A stretch of 64,000 nucleotides of DNA from contig CAWVIZ010000010.1 of assembly GCA_963929535.1 (NCBI GenBank), forward strand, positions 124,001 to 188,000. The letters run 5' to 3'. The position numbers and the translations under genes are program-made. Shown here in pieces: positions 42,438-51,328 of this stretch. Source of the DNA: Pullilachnospira sp963929535 (lineage in GTDB: Bacteria > Bacillota > Clostridia > Lachnospirales > Lachnospiraceae). The notes beneath the pieces are model-generated. The model saw nothing but the letters and a program-made list of their open reading frames with translations. It made no database searches and was not told where the DNA came from. Each line of letters starts with the position of its first letter. The stretch's first letter is position 1.

Positions 42438-43121
42438 ATGAAGAAAAAGACAGCATATCTGGGGCTGCTTACGGCGGCAGCGATGATCTTGGGGTACGTG
42501 GAATCGCTGGTGCCGGTTTTTGCGGGGGTTCCGGGAATGAAGCTGGGTCTTCCCAATCTGGCCATTGTGATGGTTCTGTACCTGTATTCCTGGAAGGAGG
42601 CGCTGGCGGTTTCCGTGGTGAGGATCCTGGGGATCGGCCTTCTGTTTGGAAATCTGTTCAGTATCGCCTTCAGCATGGCGGGAGGAGTACTGAGCCTGAT
42701 CTGTATGGAGCTGGTCCGGAGGTATCTGAGGCTCAGCTGCGTGGGCGTCAGCATGGTAGGCGGAGTGGCCCATAATGCCGGACAGATCGCGGTGGCGGCT
42801 GCTGTGGTGGAAAACATGCGGATCACTTATTATTTTCCCGTTCTGGCGGTATCCGGTACTGTGACCGGCATACTGATCGGGGTGCTGGGAGGCGAGATGG
42901 TCCGGAGAATGAGCGGTATCCTGCCGGGAACGGTTTCTGCCGGCCGTGGAAGAACAGGGGCTGCAGGAGAAAGCGGATGGAGGCCAGGTCCGGCAGACGG
43001 AAAGAAAACAGGTCCGGGGAATCATCCGGAAAAAGAGGGGAAGTCTGCCCGGAGAACAGCGGGAGAAGAAAGCGGAACGGCCCGGACGGACCTTCCCCGG
43101 GACAGGAGAGACAAAGAATGA
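42438..43121 (+). CDS. Gx transporter family membrane protein
   Basis: A 227-residue protein with five to six helices (about 1-165). Family blocks are LGYVESLVPVFAGVPGMKLGLPNLAIVMVLYLY, FSIAFSMAGGVLSLICME and GGVAHNAGQIAVAA. It is often annotated as heptaprenyl diphosphate synthase component I, but the fold resembles ECF substrate-binding (S) components, so a transport role is more plausible. The ~60-residue hydrophilic tail is G/R/E/K-rich and overlaps the ruvA ribosome site and start (ATGA). The ATG at 42438 is chosen for the hydrophobic start MKKKTAYLG. Confidence 0.82.
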   Translation: MKKKTAYLGLLTAAAMILGYVESLVPVFAGVPGMKLGLPNLAIVMVLYLYSWKEALAVSVVRILGIGLLFGNLFSIAFSMAGGVLSLICMELVRRYLRLSCVGVSMVGGVAHNAGQIAVAAAVVENMRITYYFPVLAVSGTVTGILIGVLGGEMVRRMSGILPGTVSAGRGRTGAAGESGWRPGPADGKKTGPGNHPEKEGKSARRTAGEESGTARTDLPRDRRDKE

Positions 43122-43723
43122 TAAGATATATCAAAGGGATACTGACGGAGGCGGATGATCAGGGAATCGTGGTGGAGAATCAGGGAATCGGCTATTATAT
43201 TTTTATTCCCGGCTCCATGTTCGCGGGAAGTCTTCCCATGGGAGAGGAGATCCGGATTTATACTTATTTCCATGTGAAAGAGGATGCCATGCAGCTTTAC
43301 GGATTTCTCACCAGAGATGATCTGCAGATTTTCCGTCTGCTGCTGGGAGTCAGCGGAGTGGGACCCAAGGCAGGACTGGGAATCCTCTCTGCGCTGTCCG
43401 CAGATGAACTGCGGTTTGCGGTGCTTTCCGATGACGCAGCGGCCATCGCCAAAGCGCCCGGTATCGGGAAGAAGACGGCCCAGAAGCTGATCCTGGAGCT
43501 GAAGGATAAGCTGGATCTGGAGGAGGCCTTTGAACAGAAGCTGTCTCATCAGGCGGCCGAACAGGAACTGCCCCAGGGAGATGAACGGCAGGAAGCTGTG
43601 CAGGCTCTGGTGGCGCTGGGCTATCCCAGCACAGAGGCGCTGCGGGCAGTGAAGAAGGTGGAAGGCGCGGAGCACATGACGGCAGAGGAGCTTCTGAAAG
43701 CGGCGCTGAGGAAGATGATCTGA
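43118..43723 (+). CDS. ruvA: Holliday junction DNA helicase subunit RuvA
   Basis: A 201-residue protein that binds four-way junctions as a tetramer. It has an OB domain (about 1-63, MIRYIKGILTEAD), tandem helix-hairpin-helix motifs (LLGVSGVGPKAGLGILSAL and AKAPGIGKKTAQKLILELK) and a C-terminal RuvB-contact domain (EAVQALVALGYPSTEALRAVKKV). The ATG at 43118 with CAGGAGAG upstream gives the standard N-terminus. A 141-base longer in-frame version, which overlaps the Gx gene, is rejected. ruvB follows after 77 bases. Confidence 0.96.
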   Translation: MIRYIKGILTEADDQGIVVENQGIGYYIFIPGSMFAGSLPMGEEIRIYTYFHVKEDAMQLYGFLTRDDLQIFRLLLGVSGVGPKAGLGILSALSADELRFAVLSDDAAAIAKAPGIGKKTAQKLILELKDKLDLEEAFEQKLSHQAAEQELPQGDERQEAVQALVALGYPSTEALRAVKKVEGAEHMTAEELLKAALRKMI

Positions 43724-43800
43724 TACGGAAGGCGGTTATAGACGGACCGGAAACATCCGGATGCCAGGCAGGAAATGACCGGAAGAAGAGGTGACAGGAA

Positions 43801-44805
43801 GTGGGAAAAATGGAAAAACGGATGATAACCACAGAGCTTCTGGAGGAGGATATCCGGGTGGAGGGAAGTCTCCGCCCCCAGACGCTGGATGAATACATAG
43901 GCCAGGAAAAAGCGAAACAGAATCTGAAGATCTATATTGAAGCGGCGAAACAGCGGAAGGACGCTCTGGATCACGTATTGTTCTACGGACCGCCGGGATT
44001 GGGAAAGACCACTCTGGCCGGTATCATCGCCAATGAGATGGGGGTCCATATGAAGGTGACCTCCGGGCCGGCAGTGGAAAAACCGGGAGAGATGGCGGCG
44101 ATCCTGAACAACCTGCAGGAAGGGGATGTGCTGTTTGTGGATGAGATCCACCGGCTGAACAGGCAGGTGGAGGAGGTACTGTATCCGGCCATGGAGGACT
44201 TTGCCATTGACATCATGATCGGAAAAGGAGCCAGTGCCCGGTCCATCCGTCTGGATCTGCCTCATTTTACCCTGGTGGGCGCCACCACCAGGGCAGGACT
44301 TCTGACGGCTCCTCTGAGGGACCGCTTTGGGGTGATCCATCATCTGGAATTTTACACGGAAAAAGAGCTGGAGAGTATCATCCTCCATTCTGCCAGGGTT
44401 CTGGGCGTAGAGATCGATCAAGAGGGAGCCCTGGAGATGGCAAAGCGTTCCCGGGGTACCCCCCGGCTTGCCAACCGGCTTTTGAAGCGTGTCCGGGATT
44501 TCGCCCAGGTGAAGTATGACGGGAAGATCACCAGAGAGGTGGCATCCTTCGCCCTGGACCTTCTGGAGGTGGACAGGTACGGTCTGGACCAGACAGACAG
44601 GTATCTTCTGGATACCCTGATCTCCAAGTTCCAGGGAGGGCCGGTGGGGCTGGATACGCTGGCGGCGGCCATCGGTGAGGATGCGGGAACCATCGAGGAT
44701 GTGTATGAGCCGTATCTGATCCAGCATGGATTCATCAACCGGACGCCCAGGGGACGGGTGGCCACAGAGAGGGCCTACCACCATATGGGGATCGGGAAAC
44801 CCTGA
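43801..44805 (+). CDS. ruvB: Holliday junction DNA helicase subunit RuvB
   Basis: A 334-residue AAA+ motor that drives branch migration with RuvA. Walker A GPPGLGKTT (about 62-70), Walker B VLFVDEIHRL, sensor 1 LVGATTRAG, the arginine finger region LRDRFG, and the C-terminal winged helix (GLDTLAAAIGED...FINRTPRGRVATERAY) are all present. The GTG at 43801 has GAGGTG upstream. An ATG at 43810 is an alternative start three codons later. Confidence 0.96.
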   Translation: MGKMEKRMITTELLEEDIRVEGSLRPQTLDEYIGQEKAKQNLKIYIEAAKQRKDALDHVLFYGPPGLGKTTLAGIIANEMGVHMKVTSGPAVEKPGEMAAILNNLQEGDVLFVDEIHRLNRQVEEVLYPAMEDFAIDIMIGKGASARSIRLDLPHFTLVGATTRAGLLTAPLRDRFGVIHHLEFYTEKELESIILHSARVLGVEIDQEGALEMAKRSRGTPRLANRLLKRVRDFAQVKYDGKITREVASFALDLLEVDRYGLDQTDRYLLDTLISKFQGGPVGLDTLAAAIGEDAGTIEDVYEPYLIQHGFINRTPRGRVATERAYHHMGIGKP

Positions 44806-44813
44806 GAAAATGG

Positions 44814-44841
44814 TTGTTTTTTGACGGATTTCGATTATAAT
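44814..44841 (+). promoter_or_regulatory. zapA promoter
   Basis: TTGTTT at 44814-44819, 16 bases, TATAAT at 44836-44841. Confidence 0.55.
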
Positions 44842-44874
44842 AGAACTATATACGATACGGAGGACAGGTCTAAG

Positions 44875-45285
44875 ATGCCAGCGAAAAATACGACAAAGGT
44901 TCTGATAGGTGGAAAGATTATCACGTTGAGCGGCTACGAAAGCGAGGAATATCTCCAGCGGGTGGCCTCTTACTTAAATCATAAGATCGCCCAGCTTTCT
45001 GAGCTTCCCGGCTACAATCGTCAGCCGGTGGAGACAAAGCACAATCTTCTCAGTCTGAATATCGCGGACGATTATTTTAAGGCCAGGCGTCAGGCAGAGG
45101 TGTTTGAGGAGGATTCCCAGAGGAAGGACAAGGAGATGTATGATCTGAAGCACGATCTCATCGAGGCTCAGATCCAGCTGGAGACGCTGAAGAAAGAGAA
45201 GGAGCAGTTGGAAAAGGAGCGGGAGCAGCTCATGGAGCAGAACAAACGGCTGGAAGAGGATATGGACAGCTTGCTGAACAAGTAG
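44875..45285 (+). CDS. zapA: Cell division protein ZapA
   Basis: A 136-residue FtsZ-ring-associated protein. The N-terminal ZapA domain (KVLIGGKIITLSGYESEEYLQRVASYLNHKIAQL) is followed by a helical region and a long charged coiled coil (about 75-136) that mediates dimerisation. The ATG at 44875 follows GGAGGA. An upstream in-frame TTG lies inside the promoter and is rejected. A strong terminator follows, so zapA looks monocistronic. Confidence 0.88.
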   Translation: MPAKNTTKVLIGGKIITLSGYESEEYLQRVASYLNHKIAQLSELPGYNRQPVETKHNLLSLNIADDYFKARRQAEVFEEDSQRKDKEMYDLKHDLIEAQIQLETLKKEKEQLEKEREQLMEQNKRLEEDMDSLLNK

Positions 45286-45293
45286 AAATGACG

Positions 45294-45351
45294 GGGGATT
45301 ACTGTTCACGGCTCTATTTGAGACGGAAGGTGAACGGTAATCCCCTTTTCC
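45294..45351 (+). terminator. Terminator after zapA
   Basis: The 16-base arm at 45294-45309 (GGGGATTACTGTTCAC) pairs with 45330-45345 with a single G-U, followed by TTTTCCT. Confidence 0.85.
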
Positions 45352-45384
45352 TGTAAGGGAGAGGACTGTCAGGAGGAGGATGGA

Positions 45385-47667
45385 ATGAGAGAGACAGAGT
45401 TGCTGGCGCCGGCAGGCTCCTACCAGGCTATGGAGGCTGCAGTCAGTGCCGGGGCGGATGCCGTTTATATCGGAGGCTCCAGATTCGGGGCCCGGGCCTA
45501 TGCGGATAACCCGGATGAAGATGGGATCCTGAGGGCTATCGACTACGTTCATGTGCATGGAAAGCGGCTGTATCTGACGGTGAATACACTGCTGAAGGAT
45601 CAGGAACTGGAAGAGGAGCTGTACCAATACCTGCTGCCTTTTTACCGGGAGGGTCTGGATGCGGTGATCGTGCAGGATCTGGGAGTTTTAAGATTTGTCC
45701 GCAGGATGTTTCCGGAGCTGCCGATCCATGCCAGCACCCAGATGACTGTTACGGGAGTGGAGAGCGCCCGTCTGCTGAAGGAGGCCGGTGCCGTGCGGGT
45801 GGTGACGGCCAGGGAGCTTTCTCTGCCGGAGCTTTCGGCTATTTACCAGGCAACCCATATGGAGATCGAGAGTTTTGTCCATGGAGCGCTGTGCTACTGT
45901 TATTCCGGCCAGTGTCTGATGAGCAGTCTGATCGGAGGCAGGAGCGGGAACCGGGGACGGTGTGCCCAGCCCTGCCGTCTGCCCTATCAGGTGTGGCAGG
46001 GGAGCCGGAGGCTGAACGATGAGCGGACCGCATATCCCTTAAGTCCCAAGGATATGTGTACGGTATCGCTCCTTCCGCAGATCCTGGAGGCAGGGGTCCA
46101 TTCCCTGAAGATTGAGGGGAGGATGAAAAAACCGGAGTATACAGCCGGAGTGGTGGCGGTGTACCGGAAGTATCTGGACCGGTATCTGGCGGGAGACAGG
46201 GAATGCAGGGTAAGCCGGGAGGATTATCAGAAGCTCCTGGATATCTATAACAGGGACGGATTTCACCAGGGCTATTATCAGCAGAAAAACGGCAGGAATA
46301 TGATGGCTCTGAGAAATGAAAAGAAGACCCGTGAGGGACGGGATATAAAGAATGTCAGGAATGAGCAGCTGTTCGATCAGATCCGCCGGGAATATCTGGA
46401 GACGAAACCCAAAAGAGCGGTTCAGGGAGTGCTGAGCCTGTACCCGGGCTGTCCGGCGTGTCTGGAGCTTTCCCAGGGGGAAGTCAGGGTATCCGCAGAA
46501 GGGGAGATGGTCCAGCAGGCCCAGAGCCGTCCGCTGGAGGAGGAGAGGGTCCGCCGGCAGATGATGAAGACGGGAGCTACAGAGTTTGAATTTTCCGAGC
46601 TTACGGTCTTTCTGGGGGATCAGGTTTTCCTGCCCATGCAGCATCTGAATGAGCTGCGCAGAAAGGGGCTGGAAGCCCTCAGAGAAGCGATACTGGACAG
46701 ATACAGAAGAAGGACTGAAGAAGGAGCGGGCACAGATCCCTTCATGGGAGAGAAAACAGAAGCAGGCCAGCAGGAGAAGGCAGTCCCGGAAGATAGCAGG
46801 ACGGATGAAGCAGATGGACAGGTGAAGCCGGAAGGGGAGGAGCTGTTCCTGTCGGCGCTGGTGACCACCAGGAGCCAGCTTGACGCGGTACTGGAGGTTG
46901 GCGGAATCCGCAGGATCTATGTGGAATGCGGCATGTGGAGGGTTCCGGAGTTTGCCGGTGAGGCGGCGCGCACCCTGGAACGGGTCACTGCCGCCGGAAA
47001 AGAAATGTATCTGGCCCTGCCCTATGTGGTGAGAGACCGGGAGCTTGACGGGAGGAAGGAGCATTTTTCCATGCTCTGCCGGATGGGGCTTTCCGGATTC
47101 CTGGTGCGGAATCTGGAAAGCGCAGGCGTACTTGCCGGAATGGGGCTTTCGGGAAAGACAGTCTGGGATGCGGGGCTGTATACCATGAACGGACAGGCCC
47201 GGCGGGAGGCGGCCCGGATGGGGGCGGCAGGGGATACGGTTCCCCTGGAACTGAATCAGAAAGAACTCCTGATCCGGGATAACAGGGGAAGCGAGCTGGT
47301 GGTATACGGGTATCTCCCCATGATGATATCCGCCCAGTGCCTGAAAAAGAATCTGGACGGCTGTGACGGAAAGTGTGCAGTTTTGACCGTAAAAGACAGA
47401 TATATGAAAGAATTTCATGCAGTATGCAGCTGCGAATTCTGTTATAATATCCTGTATAACACAGTTCCGCTTTCTCTGCTGGGAGACGCTGCCAGAGTGC
47501 GCCGTCTGGAGGTGACCAGCCTCCGGCTGTCCTTCACACTGGAGGACAAAAAGACGGCCGAAAGTATTGCCAGAGCCTTTGAGGAAGCGTATCTTCAGGG
47601 CAGGAAGGAGACCCGGATCCCGGTCAGGGAGACTACCCGGGGTCACTTTTCCAGAGGAGTGGAATGA
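45385..47667 (+). CDS. Peptidase U32 family protein (RlhA/TrhP-like), with DUF3656 region
   Basis: A 760-residue U32-family protein. The N-terminal TIM-barrel-like U32 domain has ELLAPAGSYQAMEAAVSAGADAVYIGG, VNTLLKDQEL, IHASTQMTVT and the family signature ESFVHGALCYCYSGQCLMSS...GNRGRCAQPCR, which carries the conserved cysteines. The later part (about 390-760) includes an insert and a second U32-like segment ending in CEFCYNILYNTVPLSL. Relatives hydroxylate tRNA or rRNA (TrhP, RlhA) rather than act as proteases, so RNA modification is more likely than collagenase activity. CAGGAGGAGG precedes the ATG. Confidence 0.88.
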   Translation: MRETELLAPAGSYQAMEAAVSAGADAVYIGGSRFGARAYADNPDEDGILRAIDYVHVHGKRLYLTVNTLLKDQELEEELYQYLLPFYREGLDAVIVQDLGVLRFVRRMFPELPIHASTQMTVTGVESARLLKEAGAVRVVTARELSLPELSAIYQATHMEIESFVHGALCYCYSGQCLMSSLIGGRSGNRGRCAQPCRLPYQVWQGSRRLNDERTAYPLSPKDMCTVSLLPQILEAGVHSLKIEGRMKKPEYTAGVVAVYRKYLDRYLAGDRECRVSREDYQKLLDIYNRDGFHQGYYQQKNGRNMMALRNEKKTREGRDIKNVRNEQLFDQIRREYLETKPKRAVQGVLSLYPGCPACLELSQGEVRVSAEGEMVQQAQSRPLEEERVRRQMMKTGATEFEFSELTVFLGDQVFLPMQHLNELRRKGLEALREAILDRYRRRTEEGAGTDPFMGEKTEAGQQEKAVPEDSRTDEADGQVKPEGEELFLSALVTTRSQLDAVLEVGGIRRIYVECGMWRVPEFAGEAARTLERVTAAGKEMYLALPYVVRDRELDGRKEHFSMLCRMGLSGFLVRNLESAGVLAGMGLSGKTVWDAGLYTMNGQARREAARMGAAGDTVPLELNQKELLIRDNRGSELVVYGYLPMMISAQCLKKNLDGCDGKCAVLTVKDRYMKEFHAVCSCEFCYNILYNTVPLSLLGDAARVRRLEVTSLRLSFTLEDKKTAESIARAFEEAYLQGRKETRIPVRETTRGHFSRGVE

Positions 47668-47762
47668 GAACAGCAGGGAGGCCGGAAGGCCGATCTGTTA
47701 TGGATAAGGGGAAGAGCGGGCAGAAGGCCTGATGCCGGAAAGCCCCGGGAACGGAGGAAATT

Positions 47763-49238
47763 GTGGAAACTGTAATTTCAGAATTATCCAAATATCTGAT
47801 CATTATACTGATGATCCTGTATACCTTCCAGTGTTTCACGATTTTCAGGAAGCATGATCTGGAGGATAAGCGTCAGGTGCTGCGCAAGCAGATCGTTCTG
47901 ATGCTGTTTATGAATTTTGTGGCGTATGCGGTGCTGTATATGAAAACCCAGGAGATCAATATGATCTTCATGTATGTGGCGGTGCTGGTCTTTATCGGGC
48001 TGGTTCAGATCCTGTACCGGGTGATCTACAGGAAGGCCAATATGCTGGTGGTGAACAATATGTGCATGCTGCTCAGCATCGGATTTCTGATGCTGGCGCG
48101 GCTGAAGTTTGACCGGGGAGTAAAACAGTTCATCATTGCCTCGGCGGCGCTTCTTCTGTCTCTGGTGGTTCCGGTGATCGTGCGGAAGGTAAAGCATCTG
48201 AAGGATCTGACCTGGCTGTACGGGATCGCGGGTATTGGCATGCTGGTCGCGGTGCTGGTGCTGGCTACGGTCAGCGGAGGAGCAAAGCTTTCCATCAATA
48301 TCGGGGATTTTACCTTCCAGTTTTCCGAGCTGGTTAAGATCACTTTTGTGTTTTTTGTGGCCGGGATGCTCAGGGAGGATACCAGCTTCAGGAATGTGGT
48401 GATCACCACTGTTGTGGCTGCCATACATGTGGGGATCCTGGTGCTGTCCACGGACCTGGGCAACGCTCTGGTATTTTTCGTTGCCTATCTGGTGATGCTG
48501 TATGTGGCCACCAGAAAGCCGCTGTACGCGCTGGCGGGAATTTTGGCCGGATGCGGTGCTTCGGTGGTGGCATATTTCCTGTTTAACCATGTGCGGCAGC
48601 GAGTGGTGGCCTGGCAGGATCCCATTGCGGTATACAATGAGTCGGGAGGCGGCTACCAGGTATCCCAGGGACTGTTTGGGATCAGCGCCGGAGGCTGGTT
48701 CGGCATGGGACTGGGAGACGGGTCACCCAACACCATACCGGTGGTGGATCAGGACTTTATTTTCGCAGCCATCTGTGAGGAGCTGGGAGCCATATTTGCC
48801 ATCTGTATGCTGCTGGTGTGCATGAGCTGTTTCCTGATGATCGTGAATATTTCCATGAAGATGAGCAAGCCTTTTTACAAGCTGATCGCTCTGGGACTGG
48901 GCGCCGAGTACGCGTTCCAGGTATTTCTCACAGTGGGGGGAAGCTGCAATTTTATTCCGCTTACGGGAATTACCCTGCCGCTGGTGAGCTACGGCGGAAG
49001 CTCTGTGATCTGTTCGATCTTGATGCTGGCTATTATTCAGGGACTGTATATTCTCAGGGAAGACGAAGGTGAGGAACTTGAAAGGCAGAGAAGAGAAAAG
49101 AAAAAAAATAAAAAGAAACGCGGCGGAAAATCAGGTGGACCGGGAGCGGGAACGTATCCTGGAGGAGCGGGAGGAGAGCGGGAAAAAACTCTCGAAGAAA
49201 AAATCCAGGAACAAACAGAAAAAAGCCTCAACTGGTAA
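47763..49238 (+). CDS. FtsW/RodA/SpoVE-family (SEDS) peptidoglycan glycosyltransferase
   Basis: A 491-residue polytopic SEDS protein that polymerises peptidoglycan with a partner PBP. Ten or so helices span about 12-440. Typical blocks are INIGDFTFQFSELVKITFVFFVAGML, VLSTDLGNALVFFVAYLVMLYVA with the catalytic aspartate, GGGYQVSQGLFGISAGGWFGMGLGDG, and FIPLTGITLPLVSYGGSSV. The C-terminal tail (about 440-491) is very basic and glycine-rich and overlaps the next gene. The start is a GTG at 47763 with GGAGGA 4 bases upstream. Which SEDS subtype it is cannot be settled, but pairing with a short class B PBP resembles the RodA-PbpA arrangement. Confidence 0.92.
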   Translation: METVISELSKYLIIILMILYTFQCFTIFRKHDLEDKRQVLRKQIVLMLFMNFVAYAVLYMKTQEINMIFMYVAVLVFIGLVQILYRVIYRKANMLVVNNMCMLLSIGFLMLARLKFDRGVKQFIIASAALLLSLVVPVIVRKVKHLKDLTWLYGIAGIGMLVAVLVLATVSGGAKLSINIGDFTFQFSELVKITFVFFVAGMLREDTSFRNVVITTVVAAIHVGILVLSTDLGNALVFFVAYLVMLYVATRKPLYALAGILAGCGASVVAYFLFNHVRQRVVAWQDPIAVYNESGGGYQVSQGLFGISAGGWFGMGLGDGSPNTIPVVDQDFIFAAICEELGAIFAICMLLVCMSCFLMIVNISMKMSKPFYKLIALGLGAEYAFQVFLTVGGSCNFIPLTGITLPLVSYGGSSVICSILMLAIIQGLYILREDEGEELERQRREKKKNKKKRGGKSGGPGAGTYPGGAGGEREKTLEEKIQEQTEKSLNW

Positions 49239-50631
49239 GGAATATGTGATCATTTCCTACAGTTTTGTGGCCATCTTCCTGGCTCTGATCGGATATCTGG
49301 TATACTTTAACGTGGAGCTGCGGGATACCTATATCAACAGCCCGTACAACAAACGGCAGGAAACGTACCAGGAACGGGTGGTAAAAGGAGAGATCCGGGC
49401 TTCAGACGGAACGGTACTGGCCTCCACCCAGACCGATTCCGAAGGAAATGAATTCCGTCTGTATCCCTATGAGAATGTGTTTGCCCATGTGGTGGGATAT
49501 TCCAGCAGGGGCCGGAGCGGTCTGGAGCAGACGATGAATTCCCAGCTGCTCACCTCCCATGCCAATATGCTGGAGCAGGTGGAAAATGAATTTAAGGATC
49601 AGAAGAATATCGGGGACAATGTGGTCACCACGCTGGATGTACAGCTTCAGCAGGCAGCTTACGACGCGCTGGGGGACCGGAATGGCGCCGTGGTGGTGAT
49701 GGAGCCGGATACCGGAAAGATTCTGGCCATGGTCAGCAAGCCGGACTTCAACCCCAATACTCTGGATGAGGACTGGGGCAGCCTGGTGGCGGATGAAAAC
49801 AACTCCAGTCTGGTGAACCGGGCGGCCCAGGGACTGTATCCGCCGGGCTCCACCTTCAAGATCGTCACCGCACTGGCCTACTGGAGGCAGAACCATACTC
49901 TGGACAGTTTTTCCTTTGACTGTCAGGGAGAGGTTACCAATGGGGGATATACCATCCACTGCTATCATAATACGGTGCACGGCCATGAGGACTTTTATAC
50001 CGCTTTTGCCAATTCCTGCAACTCCGCCTTTGCCCAGATCGGCGTGGACCTGAACCGCGGTGAATTCCGGAATACTGTGGAGGATCTGCTGTTCAACCAG
50101 TCCCTCCCTGTGGATTTTACCTATAATAAGAGCCGCTTTGATCTGGAAAAGGGAAGCGCCGACGCGCTGACCATGCAGACTGCCATCGGCCAGGGAGATA
50201 CTCTGGTGACGCCGCTGCACATGGCGATGATCACTGCGGCGGTGGCCAATGAGGGAGTGGTCATGACACCGTATCTGGTGGATCATATTGAAACGTATAC
50301 CGGCGATACCGTGGATACCAATGCGCCGGAGGAATATAAGCAGGTGATGACGGCCAGTGAAGCTTCTCTTCTCAGCCAGCTGATGACTCAGGTGGTGGAG
50401 AGTGGAACTGCTTCTTCCATGTCCGGCCGGGGTTACACCGCGGCGGGAAAGACGGGAACGGCAGAGCATGGCGATGTGAGCGTGACAACTCCCCATTCCT
50501 GGTTTGTGGGATTTTCCAATGTGGAGGATCCGGATATTGTGGTCAGCGTGATCGCTGAGGAGTCCGGGGCCGGAAGCGAGGTGGCGGTGCCCATCGCGCA
50601 GCAGATATTTGACGCATATTATAATCGGTAG
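49069..50631 (+). CDS. Class B penicillin-binding protein (transpeptidase), PbpA-like
   Basis: A 520-residue peptidoglycan transpeptidase. It has a cytoplasmic, highly basic N-terminus (about 1-58), one membrane helix (about 60-82), a short dimerisation region and a transpeptidase domain with GSTFK (S261), SCN (about 316) and KTG (about 461). It is shorter than usual class B PBPs and has no PASTA domains. The first 170 bases overlap the SEDS gene in another frame. The GTG at 49069 gives the full basic tail, but its ribosome site is weak and a GTG at 49135 is a possible alternative. Overlap and order imply it is the SEDS partner. Confidence 0.9.
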   Translation: MRNLKGREEKRKKIKRNAAENQVDRERERILEEREESGKKLSKKKSRNKQKKASTGKEYVIISYSFVAIFLALIGYLVYFNVELRDTYINSPYNKRQETYQERVVKGEIRASDGTVLASTQTDSEGNEFRLYPYENVFAHVVGYSSRGRSGLEQTMNSQLLTSHANMLEQVENEFKDQKNIGDNVVTTLDVQLQQAAYDALGDRNGAVVVMEPDTGKILAMVSKPDFNPNTLDEDWGSLVADENNSSLVNRAAQGLYPPGSTFKIVTALAYWRQNHTLDSFSFDCQGEVTNGGYTIHCYHNTVHGHEDFYTAFANSCNSAFAQIGVDLNRGEFRNTVEDLLFNQSLPVDFTYNKSRFDLEKGSADALTMQTAIGQGDTLVTPLHMAMITAAVANEGVVMTPYLVDHIETYTGDTVDTNAPEEYKQVMTASEASLLSQLMTQVVESGTASSMSGRGYTAAGKTGTAEHGDVSVTTPHSWFVGFSNVEDPDIVVSVIAEESGAGSEVAVPIAQQIFDAYYNR

Positions 50632-50649
50632 AGGGAAGGATAATAGAGG

Positions 50650-50678
50650 TTGCACAGTTTTCTGAAAAGGGTTATACT
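50650..50678 (+). promoter_or_regulatory. Nudix gene promoter
   Basis: TTGCAC at 50650-50655, 17 bases, TATACT at 50673-50678. Confidence 0.7.
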
Positions 50679-50717
50679 GTTCTTATAAGAGCACAGCGCA
50701 TAACAGGAGGGACGGCA

Positions 50718-51161
50718 ATGATCGAGGCAACGAGCTGTGGCGGGGTGGTGATATACCGGGGCAAGATCCTTACGCTCTACAAGTGTTATAGGAACAAGTA
50801 CGAGGGATGGGTTCTGCCCAAGGGAACTGTGGAGGCAGGGGAAGTGTACGAGGAAACCGCCGTCCGGGAGGTTCTGGAAGAGACAGGCGTACAGGCTTCC
50901 ATTGTCAGATATATCGGAAAAAGCAGATATTCCTTTTCTGTACCGGAGGATACGGTGGAGAAGGAGGTCCACTGGTTTCTGATGAGAGCTGACAGTTACT
51001 ACAGCAGGCCTCAGAGGGAAGAATATTTCGTGGATTCCGGATACTACAAGTACCACGAAGCGTATCATCTGCTGAAGTTTTCCAATGAGCGGCAGATTCT
51101 GGAAACGGCGTATCATGAATATCTGGATTTGAGGAAATCCAACCTGTGGGGGAAGCGGTGA
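50718..51161 (+). CDS. Nudix hydrolase
   Basis: A 147-residue Nudix protein. The box GTVEAGEVYEETAVREVLEETGV fits GX5EX7REUXEEXGU exactly and supplies the metal ligands. It is preceded by WVLPKGTVEAGE, typical of MutT and Ap4A-type enzymes. SGYYKYHEAYHLLKF follows. The substrate (nucleotide, dinucleoside polyphosphate or diphosphoinositol-like) is undetermined. The next gene also deals with polyphosphate and nucleotides, though a terminator separates them. Confidence 0.9.
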   Translation: MIEATSCGGVVIYRGKILTLYKCYRNKYEGWVLPKGTVEAGEVYEETAVREVLEETGVQASIVRYIGKSRYSFSVPEDTVEKEVHWFLMRADSYYSRPQREEYFVDSGYYKYHEAYHLLKFSNERQILETAYHEYLDLRKSNLWGKR

Positions 51162-51212
51162 TGTGACGGTGAAGCCGTGGGCAAAACGGCCGCAGTGTTT
51201 AAAATGGCACAA

Positions 51213-51243
51213 GGGAGGGATGACATATATCCCTCCCGTTTTA
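51213..51243 (+). terminator. Terminator after the Nudix gene
   Basis: GGGAGGGA (51213-51220) pairs with TCCCTCCC (51230-51237), followed by GTTTTA. Confidence 0.7.
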
Positions 51244-51328
51244 TATATCAGGCGGAAGGGCCTGATAGAAGTTTTTGTCCCGGACAGTTTCAAAGTATAA
51301 AGCTGCCAGAAGGAAGGGAGGTTTTACT

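Noticed and set aside
42977..43117. Extended N-terminus for RuvA
   Set aside because: The extra residues overlap the Gx-transporter tail in another frame and have no RuvA counterpart. MIRYIKG at 43118 is the family start.
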